A DNA stretch of 64,000 bases from Monoglobus pectinilyticus (GCF_002874775.1 NZ_CP020991.1:186001-250000), one strand, 5' to 3'. Positions 7,970 through 15,454 are shown, numbered from the stretch's first letter. Notes: a model not told the origin generated them from the letters alone. Translations and numbers: made by a program.

Positions 7970-9208
7970 ATGATGAAATGTAACTTCATGTTTGCTAAAA
8001 ATTCAAAGGCATATTCTGTCTACCTGCTGTTCCGATTTGTCTGTTCCCTGGCGGTTTCTATGTCCACAGTGCTTTCCATCGTGTACCACCTGGAGGTGGT
8101 GCAGCTGGATGCTTTCCAGCTTGTCCTGGTAGGGACGGTTCTGGAGACCTCCTGCTTTCTGTTCGAGATACCCACCGGTGTGGTGGCGGATTTGTATAGC
8201 CGTCGGCGCTCGGTGCTGATTGGAATGTTCCTCTACGGCCTGGGCTTTCTGATGGAGGGTGCGCTACCGTGGTTCGCGCCGGTTCTGCTGGCCCAGGTTG
8301 TCTGGGGTTGCGGTGATACCTTCATCACCGGCGCTCTGGAGGCGTGGATTGCCTCGGAGGAAGAGGACAAACCCATAGACAAGGTGTTCCTGCGGGGCAG
8401 TCAAATGGGGCAAATCGGCGGCGTTCTGGGCGTGGTGCTGGGCACACTGCTGGGAAACATAAACCTGCAAATGCCTCTCATCTTGGGGGGCAGTTTGTGC
8501 TTGTTGTTGGGGCTGGTGTTGGGTCGCATCATGCCAGAAACCAACTTCTCCCCTGCTATTGAGGAACGGCAGGGCTTGCTTAAAGACTTTGTCTGCCTGT
8601 TCAAGCTCAACCTGGGCTTTGTGAAAGGCGCACCTGTGTTGCTGGCGCTCTTAGCAATCACACTATGCGGGGGACTTGCCAGTGAAGGCTTTGACCGGCT
8701 CTCCACCGCTCATTTTCTGGATGACACGGTAATACCCGTTATCGGGCCGCTGAACAGCGTCACTTGGTTCGGTGTTATCAGTCTTATCGGCAGCGGCTTA
8801 GGTATTCTGGCTTCTCAGTTGCTCATCGCCCGCATGGAGAAAAAAGGGACTGTCAGCCGAACCAGTGTGGTCATGTCCACCAGCGCCGGGTATATCCTGT
8901 GCCTGGTTCTCTTCGCGGTGGGGCGGAGCTTTTGGTTCATGTTGTTGGTGTTCCTGCTGGCGGGGCTTATGCGCACCATCAAGGAGCCTGTGCTGGCCGC
9001 CTGGATGAACGACCATGTGGATGAGAAAATGCGCGCCACAGTCTTTTCCACCAGCGGACAGCTGGACTCTTTCGGGCAGATCATCGGCGGGCCTATTGTG
9101 GGGCTGGTAGCCCAGCAGGTGTCCATACCCTGGGGGCTGGTCTGTACCGCTTTCCTGCTGTTGCCCGCGCTGTTCTTAGTGCCGGTGGCGGGAAAGAAGC
9201 GGGATTGA
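7970..9208 (+). CDS. tet(40): Tetracycline efflux MFS transporter Tet(40)
   Basis: 412 residues from the first ATG; a second in-frame ATG at 7988 gives the 406 residues I recall for Tet(40). The protein has about twelve hydrophobic segments, the MFS loop motif DLYSRRRSVLIG after TM2, and a start MFAKNSKAYSVYLLFRFVCS matching Tet(40). It should export tetracycline by proton antiport at the membrane. tet(40) directly downstream of tet(O/32/O) is a known arrangement from gut clostridia. Base composition is clearly more GC-rich than tet(O/32/O) and the chromosome, marking a separate origin. A strong hairpin terminator follows. Confidence 0.93.
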   Translation: MMKCNFMFAKNSKAYSVYLLFRFVCSLAVSMSTVLSIVYHLEVVQLDAFQLVLVGTVLETSCFLFEIPTGVVADLYSRRRSVLIGMFLYGLGFLMEGALPWFAPVLLAQVVWGCGDTFITGALEAWIASEEEDKPIDKVFLRGSQMGQIGGVLGVVLGTLLGNINLQMPLILGGSLCLLLGLVLGRIMPETNFSPAIEERQGLLKDFVCLFKLNLGFVKGAPVLLALLAITLCGGLASEGFDRLSTAHFLDDTVIPVIGPLNSVTWFGVISLIGSGLGILASQLLIARMEKKGTVSRTSVVMSTSAGYILCLVLFAVGRSFWFMLLVFLLAGLMRTIKEPVLAAWMNDHVDEKMRATVFSTSGQLDSFGQIIGGPIVGLVAQQVSIPWGLVCTAFLLLPALFLVPVAGKKRD

Positions 9209-9229
9209 TATGGCATAGTTAAGTTTACT

Positions 9230-9262
9230 GACGAGCGGGAGATTACTTCCGCTCGTCTTCAT
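9230..9262 (+). terminator. Terminator after tet(40)
   Basis: GACGAGCGG (9230-9238) pairs perfectly with CCGCTCGTC (9249-9257), followed by TTCATTT. The stem starts 22 bases after the tet(40) stop. Confidence 0.75.
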
Positions 9263-9447
9263 TTAGTAGCGCAAAATTTGAGGACTCTTTATTTCCTTAT
9301 TCGGTATAGCGGAGGCGGCTGTCAATTCGACATAATTTTCTTGTGATACTTTACCGTACATGAGCATTTGTTTCGTATTTGAAAGAACAAACTCACCAAA
9401 TAAAAAAAACGATATTCGGGTGGGTTATTTTGTTATACCCTAAATTA

Positions 9448-9485
9448 CCCTCTGAATTTGTTTTTAAATTTGGAGGGATTTTTTT
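9448..9485 (+). terminator. Terminator-like hairpin in long leader of sigma-like gene
   Basis: CCCTCTGAATTT (9448-9459) pairs with AAATTTGGAGGG (9466-9477) with two G.U pairs, followed by ATTTTTTTA. The gene-free stretch 9209-9804 holds this hairpin, a second terminator at 9661-9696 and a ribosome-binding-site hairpin at 9760-9795. Confidence 0.7.
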
Positions 9486-9660
9486 ATGTCCTTTTTTCGG
9501 GCAGTTATCTATCTGCTCATACGAAGCAAAATTTATCAATACATAGCATATCAGAGAACGGCAGGAAACCAGTTAAAAAAATTTCTGCCAGTGCAACGGT
9601 ACTTCTCACCTTGAAAGTAGAAGTACAATCTCCATACAATAGAATTACTATTTCCTATAA

Positions 9661-9696
9661 CCGTAAAGGTCACAGAGCCTTTGCGGTTTTTCTTTT
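9661..9696 (+). terminator. Second terminator-like hairpin in the leader
   Basis: CCGTAAAGG (9661-9669) pairs with CCTTTGCGG (9678-9686, one G.U) and is followed by TTTTTCTTTT. It lies about 110 bases before the sigma-like gene, so transcription reaching that gene from upstream must pass two terminator-like structures. Confidence 0.7.
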
Positions 9697-9759
9697 GTCG
9701 ATTTTTGTTGGAAAGTGCCGTAGGGCTGTTTCTGATATGCGGTGTCGTTCTCCGCCTCT

Positions 9760-9795
9760 CCATCTGGATTTTTTACATTTCAAAAATTCAGATGG
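9760..9795 (+). promoter_or_regulatory. Hairpin abutting the ribosome-binding site of the sigma-like gene
   Basis: CCATCTGGATTTTT (9760-9773) pairs over 14 bases with AAAAATTCAGATGG (9782-9795, one G.U), with a loop of 8. The stem's last G residues run into the Shine-Dalgarno GGGAGG (9794-9799), so folding would hide the ribosome-binding site. Confidence 0.65.
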
Positions 9796-9804
9796 GAGGT
9801 ATTT

Positions 9805-10317
9805 ATGGTGAAATATGCACCAAGAAAGGTATATATCAGAGAAAGTGGCGGCTATGTGGAATTATCCTACACGGAGTTCTGCCGTTGCAGGGAATCCGAC
9901 CAGACCTATATGGACAAGCTGTTTATCCCCATTCAAGGCTGTCTGCTTGAAGTCGTGAGGGAGCAATACACAGACTTCTACCGTGACAAGGAACGGTGGC
10001 GTTATCTGCAAAAATTAGATACAAAGAATAGACTGCTATCTCTCGACGGATTTACGGACAGCGAGGGGAATCCTCTGGACTTTATCACTGATGAAGCGGT
10101 GGACATTGCAGAAACCGTTGTCAATGCGGTCATGGTGGACAGGCTGAAAGCCGCCCTGCCTTTGCTGTCGGATAGTGAACAGGAGCTGATACAGGCAATC
10201 TTTTTTGACGGACTTTCCGAGCGTGAAGTCGGGGCGAGGTTGGGCATAACCCAGAGCGTTGTAAACAAACGCAAAGCCAGAATCCTAATAAAACTAAGAA
10301 AGATAATAGAAAATTAA
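9805..10317 (+). CDS. Sigma-70-like regulator of the ICE (region 4 HTH)
   Basis: 170 residues from the ATG at 9805, chosen over an upstream ATG because GGGAGGT lies 5 bases before it. The C-terminal 55 residues are a sigma region 4-like HTH (LSDSEQELIQAIFFDGLSER then EVGARLGITQSVVNKRKARI). The N-terminal part (KVYIRESGGYVELSYTEFCR) resembles Tn916-family ORF7-type sigma-like proteins, which steer transcription of transfer genes. Its long leader with two terminators and a sequestered ribosome-binding site points to tight post-initiation control. Family call is good; the promoters it serves are unknown. Confidence 0.8.
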   Translation: MVKYAPRKVYIRESGGYVELSYTEFCRCRESDQTYMDKLFIPIQGCLLEVVREQYTDFYRDKERWRYLQKLDTKNRLLSLDGFTDSEGNPLDFITDEAVDIAETVVNAVMVDRLKAALPLLSDSEQELIQAIFFDGLSEREVGARLGITQSVVNKRKARILIKLRKIIEN

Positions 10318-10331
10318 AATTTAAGGCGTTC

Positions 10332-10373
10332 AGCCCCCTTGTTTTTTCCTTTGGGAAGATGAGGGGGCTTTTC
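10332..10373 (+). terminator. Terminator between the two sigma-like genes
   Basis: AGCCCCCT (10332-10339) pairs perfectly with AGGGGGCT (10362-10369), followed by TTTCTC. The loop is 22 bases. Confidence 0.75.
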
Positions 10374-10411
10374 TCTGCCCTCTCAATCAATTCTGATTGG
10401 AGGAAGTAAGA

Positions 10412-10837
10412 ATGGCATACAACCACGGACGGGAGGACAGGAAATGGCGTATCTGGAAAGAAGCGGAGGAAAAGCTGCTGCGTGAGTGCGGCGTTGATGA
10501 AGCGACCATTGAGCAGATACGCATGGCGGACAGGGCAGACTTCAATTCCAACAGGCGGTTTTACCGATGGACGAATGACGTTGCGGAATATCTTGAGGAC
10601 ATGGCAGGCAGGGAGCGGCAGGCGGAAGTGGGTACGGTTGCGGAGTTACTGGAAGAGATTGAGAGCGAAAATCTCTATCAAGTATTAGTCACGGTGGACG
10701 GGCGTACCTTGAAAATCGTCCTGCTGAAAATGCAGGGGTATTCCACAAAGGAGATTGCCCCGCTTGTGCATTTGACGACTGGTGCCATCTATGCGAGGTT
10801 AGACCATCTGCGGAAGAAGCTGCGGAAAATTTTATAG
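10412..10837 (+). CDS. Second sigma-70-like ICE regulator
   Basis: 141 residues from the ATG at 10412, with GGAGGAAG 6 bases upstream. The C-terminus has a region 4-like HTH (LKIVLLKMQGYSTKEIAPLV then HLTTGAIYARLDHLRKKLRK). The N-terminus is charged (NHGREDRKWRIWKEAEEKLL), as in small sigma-like proteins of Tn916/Tn1549-related elements. A short perfect hairpin (CAATCA/TGATTG, 10384-10399) abuts the ribosome-binding site. A terminator separates it from the first sigma-like gene, so the two are independently gated. Target promoters are unknown. Confidence 0.72.
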   Translation: MAYNHGREDRKWRIWKEAEEKLLRECGVDEATIEQIRMADRADFNSNRRFYRWTNDVAEYLEDMAGRERQAEVGTVAELLEEIESENLYQVLVTVDGRTLKIVLLKMQGYSTKEIAPLVHLTTGAIYARLDHLRKKLRKIL

Positions 10838-10872
10838 CTTCTAAAACAGCCTGCCATCCTGCGGGCTACTGG

Positions 10873-10904
10873 GTGAGGGATGGAAATCCCCTCACTCATT
10901 TTTT
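10873..10904 (+). terminator. Terminator after second sigma-like gene
   Basis: GTGAGGGA (10873-10880) pairs with TCCCCTCAC (10887-10895, one bulge), followed by TCATTTTTT. An AGGAGG follows at once for the truncated gene at 10921. Confidence 0.7.
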
Positions 10905-10920
10905 GCAGGAGGACAACAGG

Positions 10921-10965
10921 ATGGCATACAGGGTTAAGGCATGGGAAGAACCTATGAGTCTATGA
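10921..10965 (+). pseudogene. Beheaded gene start (14 codons), cut by a rearrangement
   Basis: A good AGGAGG (10907-10912) precedes an ATG that opens MAYRVKAWEE and then runs to a TGA after four unrelated codons. A strong start site leading nowhere indicates that the body of an ICE gene was deleted when the GIY-YIG segment joined here, near 10945-10952. The original gene is not identifiable. Confidence 0.4.
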
Positions 10966-11411
10966 TGGAGGAACTGGAAGTAATAGAAATTCTTTCTACT
11001 GCTTATGATGGTGACGAATTTCCGGGTTATGAGAACATAAGATTGAGTTTTTCACAACTGGAAACGATTATTCGGAATAAACGCAGCGGTTGGCTTGATG
11101 CTTTGAGAAATCAAAAAGCAGTTTATCTTATAACTGATACCAGCAACGGAAAAATGTATGTTGGCTCGGCAACTGCTCAGTATGGAATGTTGCTTCAAAG
11201 GTGGACTAACTATATAGACAATGGACACGGTGGGAATGTTGAACTTAAACATATTGTTGACACCAAAGGGTTTGATTATATAAAAGCAAATTTTCAGTAT
11301 TCAGTATTAGAAAACTATAACGCACGAATGGATGATAATTACATACTGAGTCGTGAAAAATGGTGGAAAGATACCCTTTGCACAAGACAATTCGGATATA
11401 ATAAAAACTGA
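10941..11411 (+). CDS. GIY-YIG nuclease-like protein, possibly with altered N-terminus
   Basis: 156 residues. The C-terminal 100 residues fit a GIY-YIG family protein: AVYLITDTSNGKMYVGSAT contains the paired strands with the key Tyr and Gly, followed by RWTNYIDNGHGGN and a late SREKWWKDTLCTRQFGYNKN with a candidate catalytic Glu. The N-terminal 50 residues (DEFPGYENIRLSFSQLETII) match the lead-in of longer relatives, so the front of the protein seems lost at the junction at about 10945. No good ribosome-binding site precedes the ATG at 10941. It could be a defence or cargo gene; activity is uncertain. Confidence 0.6.
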   Translation: MGRTYESMMEELEVIEILSTAYDGDEFPGYENIRLSFSQLETIIRNKRSGWLDALRNQKAVYLITDTSNGKMYVGSATAQYGMLLQRWTNYIDNGHGGNVELKHIVDTKGFDYIKANFQYSVLENYNARMDDNYILSREKWWKDTLCTRQFGYNKN

Positions 11412-11420
11412 TAAAAATTA

Positions 11421-11465
11421 GACCGTCAGATCTCATTCGAGACTTGACGGTCTTATATTTTTTTA
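11421..11465. terminator. Bidirectional terminator between convergent genes
   Basis: GACCGTCA (11421-11428) pairs perfectly with TGACGGTC (11445-11452). T-runs follow on both strands (TTATATTTTTTT forward; TAATTTTTATC reverse). It lies between the GIY-YIG gene and the reverse-strand ImmA gene, whose stop is at 11453. Confidence 0.85.
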
Positions 11466-11986
11466 CTGTATTTAAGAAAATCGTTTTGGTGTTCCTGTTT
11501 GCGAAGTTGATAGCCTTGTGCAATCAGCGTATCTACTTTCAGAGCAATTAGGTTTATGTCGGAACACATTGCCCGTGCAATCTGCTGAATGTCATAGCCG
11601 TTTTCAATGTATTCCAAAATGGTGTCGTCCGGGAGCGAAGCCTGAGAAGCGAAGATATTTGCTTCATACTCCATACGGTTCTCTCTCATATCAAAGATGT
11701 TGAACTCTTTGAACCCGCCGACAGCAACCGCTTCTTGCCTGTGGAGAACATCGTGTCCGATTTCGTGCCATAGCACTATCTGTTCCACGACCGGGTGCAT
11801 ACCGTTTTTAAGGAAAACAAAGCGGTTCTTCAGAATGACCTTGTATGCTCCACGCTGCTTTTCAAAATCTCGGTAGATAATATTGATACCAAGCTCTTTT
11901 GCGACCTTGTACGGGTCACGAGTACCGCAACGGTCAATGAGCTTGTTGACGATTTTCACAATTTCAGCCGTAGTGTAATACCCCAA
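11453..11986 (-). CDS. ImmA/IrrE-family metallopeptidase partnered with an XRE repressor
   Basis: 177 residues. The zinc-metalloprotease signature HEIGHDVLH is present, with a downstream YEANIFASQASLPDD that supplies the third ligand region typical of ImmA. In ICEBs1-like elements ImmA cleaves the XRE repressor ImmR to derepress excision and transfer. Here it lies 100 bases downstream of an XRE repressor gene on the same strand, the same partnership. The start has CAGGTGAGC a few bases upstream. Family call is firm; that its substrate is the adjacent repressor is inferred. Confidence 0.88.
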   Translation of the reverse strand: MGYYTTAEIVKIVNKLIDRCGTRDPYKVAKELGINIIYRDFEKQRGAYKVILKNRFVFLKNGMHPVVEQIVLWHEIGHDVLHRQEAVAVGGFKEFNIFDMRENRMEYEANIFASQASLPDDTILEYIENGYDIQQIARAMCSDINLIALKVDTLIAQGYQLRKQEHQNDFLKYSKKI

Positions 11987-12086
11987 TCCGGCTCACCTCC
12001 CATATTATAGTATATCGGATATTTACCCTATAATAAATTATAAACTATTGTGTGTCCCATATATTGGACTTAGTTCACTGTGAGGA

Positions 12087-12497
12087 TTACTCGTCTTTGC
12101 GGTATTTCTTCGGGGTGTATTTTTTATTGTTCTTCTTTGCAATAAGATATGCTTCCTGAATAGCGTCAACCATTTCACGCATATCTTCGTCAGCCATTTC
12201 GCCGCCGGCAAACAGACCGGTAACTTCTGCAAGCAACTCCTGAGCCTGTCTTGCCCCTCTGCGTCCGTATTTATCCTCTACATCGGCGATGAAAGCGTCA
12301 TCCTCAGACAGCAGATAATTCACATTTACATTTAATGCTTCTGCCAGCTTCTTGTATCTTTCCGTTCCTCTCGGACGGGATTTATCATTTTCATAAGAAC
12401 AAATTACACGTCGGGTTACGCCTATTTTTTCAGCCAATTCATCCTGATTAAGACCGAGTTTAGTCCTCTCTGCTTTGACTTTTTCACCGAATGTCAT
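12087..12497 (-). CDS. XRE-family repressor (ImmR-like)
   Basis: 136 residues from ATG 12497; a GTG at 12509 would overlap its own AAGGAG site and is less likely. Residues 1-65 form an XRE helix-turn-helix (GLNQDELAEKIGVTRRVICS then YENDKSRPRG), followed by a Glu/Lys-rich C-terminal half that could serve as oligomerization region and ImmA target. It is divergent from the Y-family polymerase operon, and the 12510-12647 spacer is full of AGTTTA-type half sites, its probable operators. It likely represses that operon and itself. Confidence 0.87.
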   Translation of the reverse strand: MTFGEKVKAERTKLGLNQDELAEKIGVTRRVICSYENDKSRPRGTERYKKLAEALNVNVNYLLSEDDAFIADVEDKYGRRGARQAQELLAEVTGLFAGGEMADEDMREMVDAIQEAYLIAKKNNKKYTPKKYRKDE

Positions 12498-12527
12498 CTT
12501 TGATTTCACTCCTTAAAAGAATATTTA

Positions 12528-12619
12528 CAGTTTAACTTCTCATTTACTCTTGACAAGTACACTTAAACTGCGTATAATAAGAAACAGGAAGTTGAACTAC
12601 TCATAGTTTACACTAAACT
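12528..12619. promoter_or_regulatory. Operator cluster (AGTTTA/TAAACT sites) in divergent intergenic region
   Basis: Four related sites are visible: CAGTTTAA at 12528-12535, TTAAACTG at 12563-12570, a weaker GTTGAACTA near 12591-12599, and the perfect palindrome AGTTTACACTAAACT at 12605-12619. The second lies inside the promoter spacer, and the palindrome lies between promoter and gene. This layout suits an XRE repressor binding as dimers. Binding itself is inferred. Confidence 0.65.
12550..12578 (+). promoter_or_regulatory. Consensus promoter of Y-family polymerase operon
   Basis: TTGACA (12550-12555) and TATAAT (12573-12578) with a 17-base spacer, matching the vegetative consensus exactly. 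A TTAAACTG half site occupies the spacer. No Firmicute LexA (DinR) box is visible, so control is probably through the XRE/ImmA pair rather than LexA. Confidence 0.88.
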
Positions 12620-12647
12620 TCCCAAAATGTCAAGGGGGGTTCAAAAA

Positions 12648-13883
12648 ATGTTACGAAGCATACTTCATTGTGATATGAACAACTTCTATGCCAGCGTCGA
12701 ATGTATGCTCGACCCCGCATTGAAGAAATATCCGATTGCTGTCTGCGGCTCTGTGGAGGAACGACACGGTATCGTGCTTGCAAAGAACTACAAAGCAAAG
12801 GCTTTTGATGTGAAAACCGGGGACGCAGTATGGCAGGCTAAACAGAAGTGCAAGGACTTGGTTGTAGTGCCGCCCCATTATGAGGAGTATATCAAATACT
12901 CAAAGCTTGCGAGAAGCGTTTATGAGCGATATACCGACCAAGTTGAACCGTATGGTATGGACGAGTGTTGGCTGGATATTAGCGGGACAGAAAGCCTTTT
13001 CGGTTCGCCGGAAAAGGTGGCAAATGAAATTCGTGAAACGATGAAGTTTGAACTCGGCTTGACGATTTCTGTGGGTGTTTCCTTTAATAAGATATTTGCG
13101 AAGCTCGGCTCGGATATGAAGAAACCGGACGCAGTAACCGTTATACCAAAGGATACATTCAAAGAAAAGATTTGGGGACTTCCTGCCGCTGACCTGCTCG
13201 GTGTAGGACGGGCAACCCAGCGAGTGCTTGACAGCTATTGTATTCGTACCATCGGGGATTTAGCGAATAACGACCCTGAGTTCTTACGCAGAAGATTAGG
13301 AAAGAACGGAGTAGTTTTATGGAACTATGCCAACGGCAACGACCTTTCCCTTGTTGCCAAGAAAGACTTCGTTTCTCCTATAAAAAGTGTAGGACACGGT
13401 ATAACAACAGTAGCAGATTTAGAGAAACCGGAGCAGGTGTGGCCCGTGTTTCTCGAATTAACCCAAGACATCGGACACAAGCTCCGTGTTCACGGACTGA
13501 GTGCAGAAGGTGTCGCAATACATATTAGAGACAACACGCTCAATACAAGGCAATGGCAGACGAAGATTGCACTTCCTACACAGTCTCCGATGATTATTGC
13601 AAAGACCGCTTTTCAGTTGTTTGAAAAAAGATATGGGTGGAATAACCCTATCCGTTCTGTGACAGTACAAGCCATAAATCTTATTCCACAAGACACGCCC
13701 CGTCAAATAGATATGTTTATGGACGCCGCAAAGCAGGACAAATTGGAGCGAATGGAAAAGTGTGTTGAAGAAATCAGACGGCGTTTCGGAAAGGACAGCA
13801 TAAGGAATGGGGTTCTGTGTCAGAACTTGCGGCTACCACCGGAAAAAGCCGAAATCACTATGCCGACAGGTATGGTTGGTTAA
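12648..13883 (+). CDS. Y-family translesion DNA polymerase (DinB/UmuC type)
   Basis: 411 residues from ATG 12648; AAGGGGGG lies 8 bases upstream, so the ATG at 12627 is rejected. Catalytic landmarks are visible: ILHCDMNNFYASVE with the first metal-binding Asp, YGMDECWLDISG with the Asp-Glu pair of the palm, and a SVGVSFNKIFAKLGSDMKKP stretch followed by a helix-hairpin-helix LLGVGRATQRVL. The C-terminal QIDMF stretch (about residues 350-354) could be a beta-clamp-binding motif. Such enzymes copy damaged DNA with low fidelity. It heads an operon controlled by the consensus promoter and candidate XRE operators. ICE copies may act during single-stranded transfer or under DNA damage. Confidence 0.9.
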   Translation: MLRSILHCDMNNFYASVECMLDPALKKYPIAVCGSVEERHGIVLAKNYKAKAFDVKTGDAVWQAKQKCKDLVVVPPHYEEYIKYSKLARSVYERYTDQVEPYGMDECWLDISGTESLFGSPEKVANEIRETMKFELGLTISVGVSFNKIFAKLGSDMKKPDAVTVIPKDTFKEKIWGLPAADLLGVGRATQRVLDSYCIRTIGDLANNDPEFLRRRLGKNGVVLWNYANGNDLSLVAKKDFVSPIKSVGHGITTVADLEKPEQVWPVFLELTQDIGHKLRVHGLSAEGVAIHIRDNTLNTRQWQTKIALPTQSPMIIAKTAFQLFEKRYGWNNPIRSVTVQAINLIPQDTPRQIDMFMDAAKQDKLERMEKCVEEIRRRFGKDSIRNGVLCQNLRLPPEKAEITMPTGMVG

Positions 13884-13895
13884 GGAGGTCTAAAT

Positions 13896-14195
13896 GTGAT
13901 TGACGAAAAAGAGGTTACGGCTTATGTTACGATGCCCGACTGCTTTTTGCAGGGGTGCAGCGAAGATATTGTTATCTTTCGTGCGGACGGCGGAAACCAT
14001 TTTACCGACTACGGTATATATGAGGGAATGTTTCTTTTCTTTGACCGGAAAAAACGCTTTAAGAAAGGAAGGCTTTCCTGTTACATCAATACTGCCGGAG
14101 ATGACCGACCCAAGTACAGGGTGTCGGATAAGAACATCGACGGATACAAGCACTTGGGAAGATTAGTTTTGACTTTGAGAAATTACGAGGAATAA
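13896..14195 (+). CDS. S24/UmuD-like protein lacking the catalytic serine
   Basis: 99 residues, GTG start at 13896 with AAGGAGG 7 bases upstream; the nearby ATG at 13894 is out of frame and meets TGA at once. The pattern FRADGGNHFTDYGIYEGMFL then FFDRKKRFKKGRLSCYIN, and a late LGRLVL, follows the LexA/UmuD S24 fold (GDSM...GIxDGDxVxVDR), but the position of the nucleophilic Ser is Asn-His here. I infer a non-cleaving UmuD-like accessory subunit for the polymerase encoded 12 bases upstream. The fold call is by eye and needs structure prediction. Confidence 0.5.
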   Translation: MIDEKEVTAYVTMPDCFLQGCSEDIVIFRADGGNHFTDYGIYEGMFLFFDRKKRFKKGRLSCYINTAGDDRPKYRVSDKNIDGYKHLGRLVLTLRNYEE

Positions 14196-14197
14196 AA

Positions 14198-14449
14198 ATG
14201 GAATCCGAAAGAAGAAAAGTTTATGTTGAAGTAAATGTAACACATAGACCTGATGGAACGGCTCGTCCGAACTTCATCAAGTTTGAGAATGATGAAAAAT
14301 ATGAGATAGACCGTGTAATTCAGAAATGCCGTGCGGCTTCCACCAAAGTCGGAGGAACCGGTATCCGCTACACGGTACAGATTTGCGGCAAGCCCACATT
14401 TCTGTTCGACGAAGAAAACGGAAAGTGGTTTGTAGAAGCAAAATCCTAA
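14198..14449 (+). CDS. Small conserved protein of Y-family polymerase operons
   Basis: 83 residues, starting 2 bases after the previous stop. The core (KVYVEVNVTHRPDGTARPNF, KYEIDRVIQKCRAAS, GGTGIRYTVQICGKPTFLFD) matches by memory a small beta-rich family of unknown function found next to DinB-like genes in Firmicutes. No signal peptide or catalytic motif is seen. Tight spacing on both sides marks it as part of the polymerase operon. It could be a polymerase accessory factor. Confidence 0.65.
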   Translation: MESERRKVYVEVNVTHRPDGTARPNFIKFENDEKYEIDRVIQKCRAASTKVGGTGIRYTVQICGKPTFLFDEENGKWFVEAKS

Positions 14450-14468
14450 TGGTAGGAGGTTTTGTAAC

Positions 14469-15200
14469 TTGAAACATTTATCGAGATTTGACATCGAAGC
14501 GATTGCCGACAAGTATGTTCAGGCATATATGGCACTTCCCGATGTCCGTAACACACAAATATACAGAATTGACCCGGAGCTTCTCTTGGAGAAGGTTCTC
14601 GGATTGAATGTCGAATACCAGCACCTATCTTATGACGGTAGTATTCTCGGAATGACCTCATTTACGGAAATGGGTGTTCAGGTATTTGAAGATGATGATA
14701 ACGAAGCCTTTTTCTTTTTGGATGGAAAAACCGTTCTCGTGGAAAAGGACTTGAACTTTGACAGCAAGCTGAAAGGCAGAAAGAATTTCACCTTAATGCA
14801 CGAGGGCAGCCATCAGATATTTAAGATGTTGTTCCCGAATGATTACGGTGTGACACAGAAATCTGCCGGAGTACATTATTACAAGGCAAATTCCGAGAGA
14901 AATAAGCCTATATCCGATTGGGAGGAATGGCAGGCAAATACGCTTGGAGCTGCTATCCTTCTTCCCGAAAACCTTATAAAGCAGGGAATGTATCTGTTCA
15001 GTCTTGGAGAAAAGATTGAGTGTCTGAACAAAATATACTATCCGAGCGTATATAAGAGATTTGATGCACTTGCGGATTTTTTAGGGTGTTCCAAAAAAGC
15101 ACTTGCTATACGAATGAAACAGCTCGGACTTTTGAAAAAGGAGTATCTTGATAATCCTTTTGATTTGGTTACGGTTTATCCGGAGGTGAGCGAGCTATGA
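14469..15200 (+). CDS. Second ImmA/IrrE-like metallopeptidase, in polymerase operon
   Basis: 243 residues from a TTG at 14469, with TAGGAGGT 8 bases upstream. The zinc motif HEGSH sits in FTLMHEGSHQIFKMLF, and the downstream EEWQANTLGAAILLPENLI supplies the Glu ligand region, as in ImmA/IrrE. The C-terminal part has an HTH-like stretch (ALADFLGCSKKALAIRMKQL). It is distinct in sequence from the ImmA at 11453-11986. Its place in the operon suggests feedback on a repressor once the operon is induced. Substrate unknown. Confidence 0.82.
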   Translation: MKHLSRFDIEAIADKYVQAYMALPDVRNTQIYRIDPELLLEKVLGLNVEYQHLSYDGSILGMTSFTEMGVQVFEDDDNEAFFFLDGKTVLVEKDLNFDSKLKGRKNFTLMHEGSHQIFKMLFPNDYGVTQKSAGVHYYKANSERNKPISDWEEWQANTLGAAILLPENLIKQGMYLFSLGEKIECLNKIYYPSVYKRFDALADFLGCSKKALAIRMKQLGLLKKEYLDNPFDLVTVYPEVSEL

Positions 15201-15394
15201 AATCGTTGGAACAAAAGATAATCGTAAGGTGCAAAAACTGTGGCTGGCGTATTTTTGACAAGGTAACAATGACAACAGGCGTGATTGAACTGAAATGTCC
15301 GAACTGCCACAGAGTAGTAGAGGTTGACCTATCCCTACGCAAGGGAACAGTCAAGTACAGATTAACAAGAAGTAGTAACAGAGCGAACAATTAA
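15197..15394 (+). CDS. Small zinc-ribbon protein (Com-like)
   Basis: 65 residues; its ATG overlaps the preceding TGA (ATGA), so translation is coupled. IVRCKNCGWRIFDK and LKCPNCHRVVEVD provide two CxxC pairs forming a zinc ribbon, as in phage Mu Com-like translational regulators. The C-terminal tail is basic, consistent with nucleic-acid binding. It is last in the polymerase operon; a terminator begins about 60 bases later. Function is not known. Confidence 0.7.
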   Translation: MKSLEQKIIVRCKNCGWRIFDKVTMTTGVIELKCPNCHRVVEVDLSLRKGTVKYRLTRSSNRANN

Positions 15395-15454
15395 ATATCG
15401 GACAGATGTACCGAGCCACGAGTCCTTGAGCGAAAGCTCTTGAGTCATCAAATT

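Noticed and set aside
9458-9811. 117-codon frame before the sigma-like gene
   Set aside because: It covers a terminator and the ribosome-binding-site hairpin, has no good start site and no family; it looks like leader sequence.
12510-12647. LexA/DinR SOS box
   Set aside because: No GAAC-N4-GTTC type site is present; the repeats are of the AGTTTA/TAAACT type.
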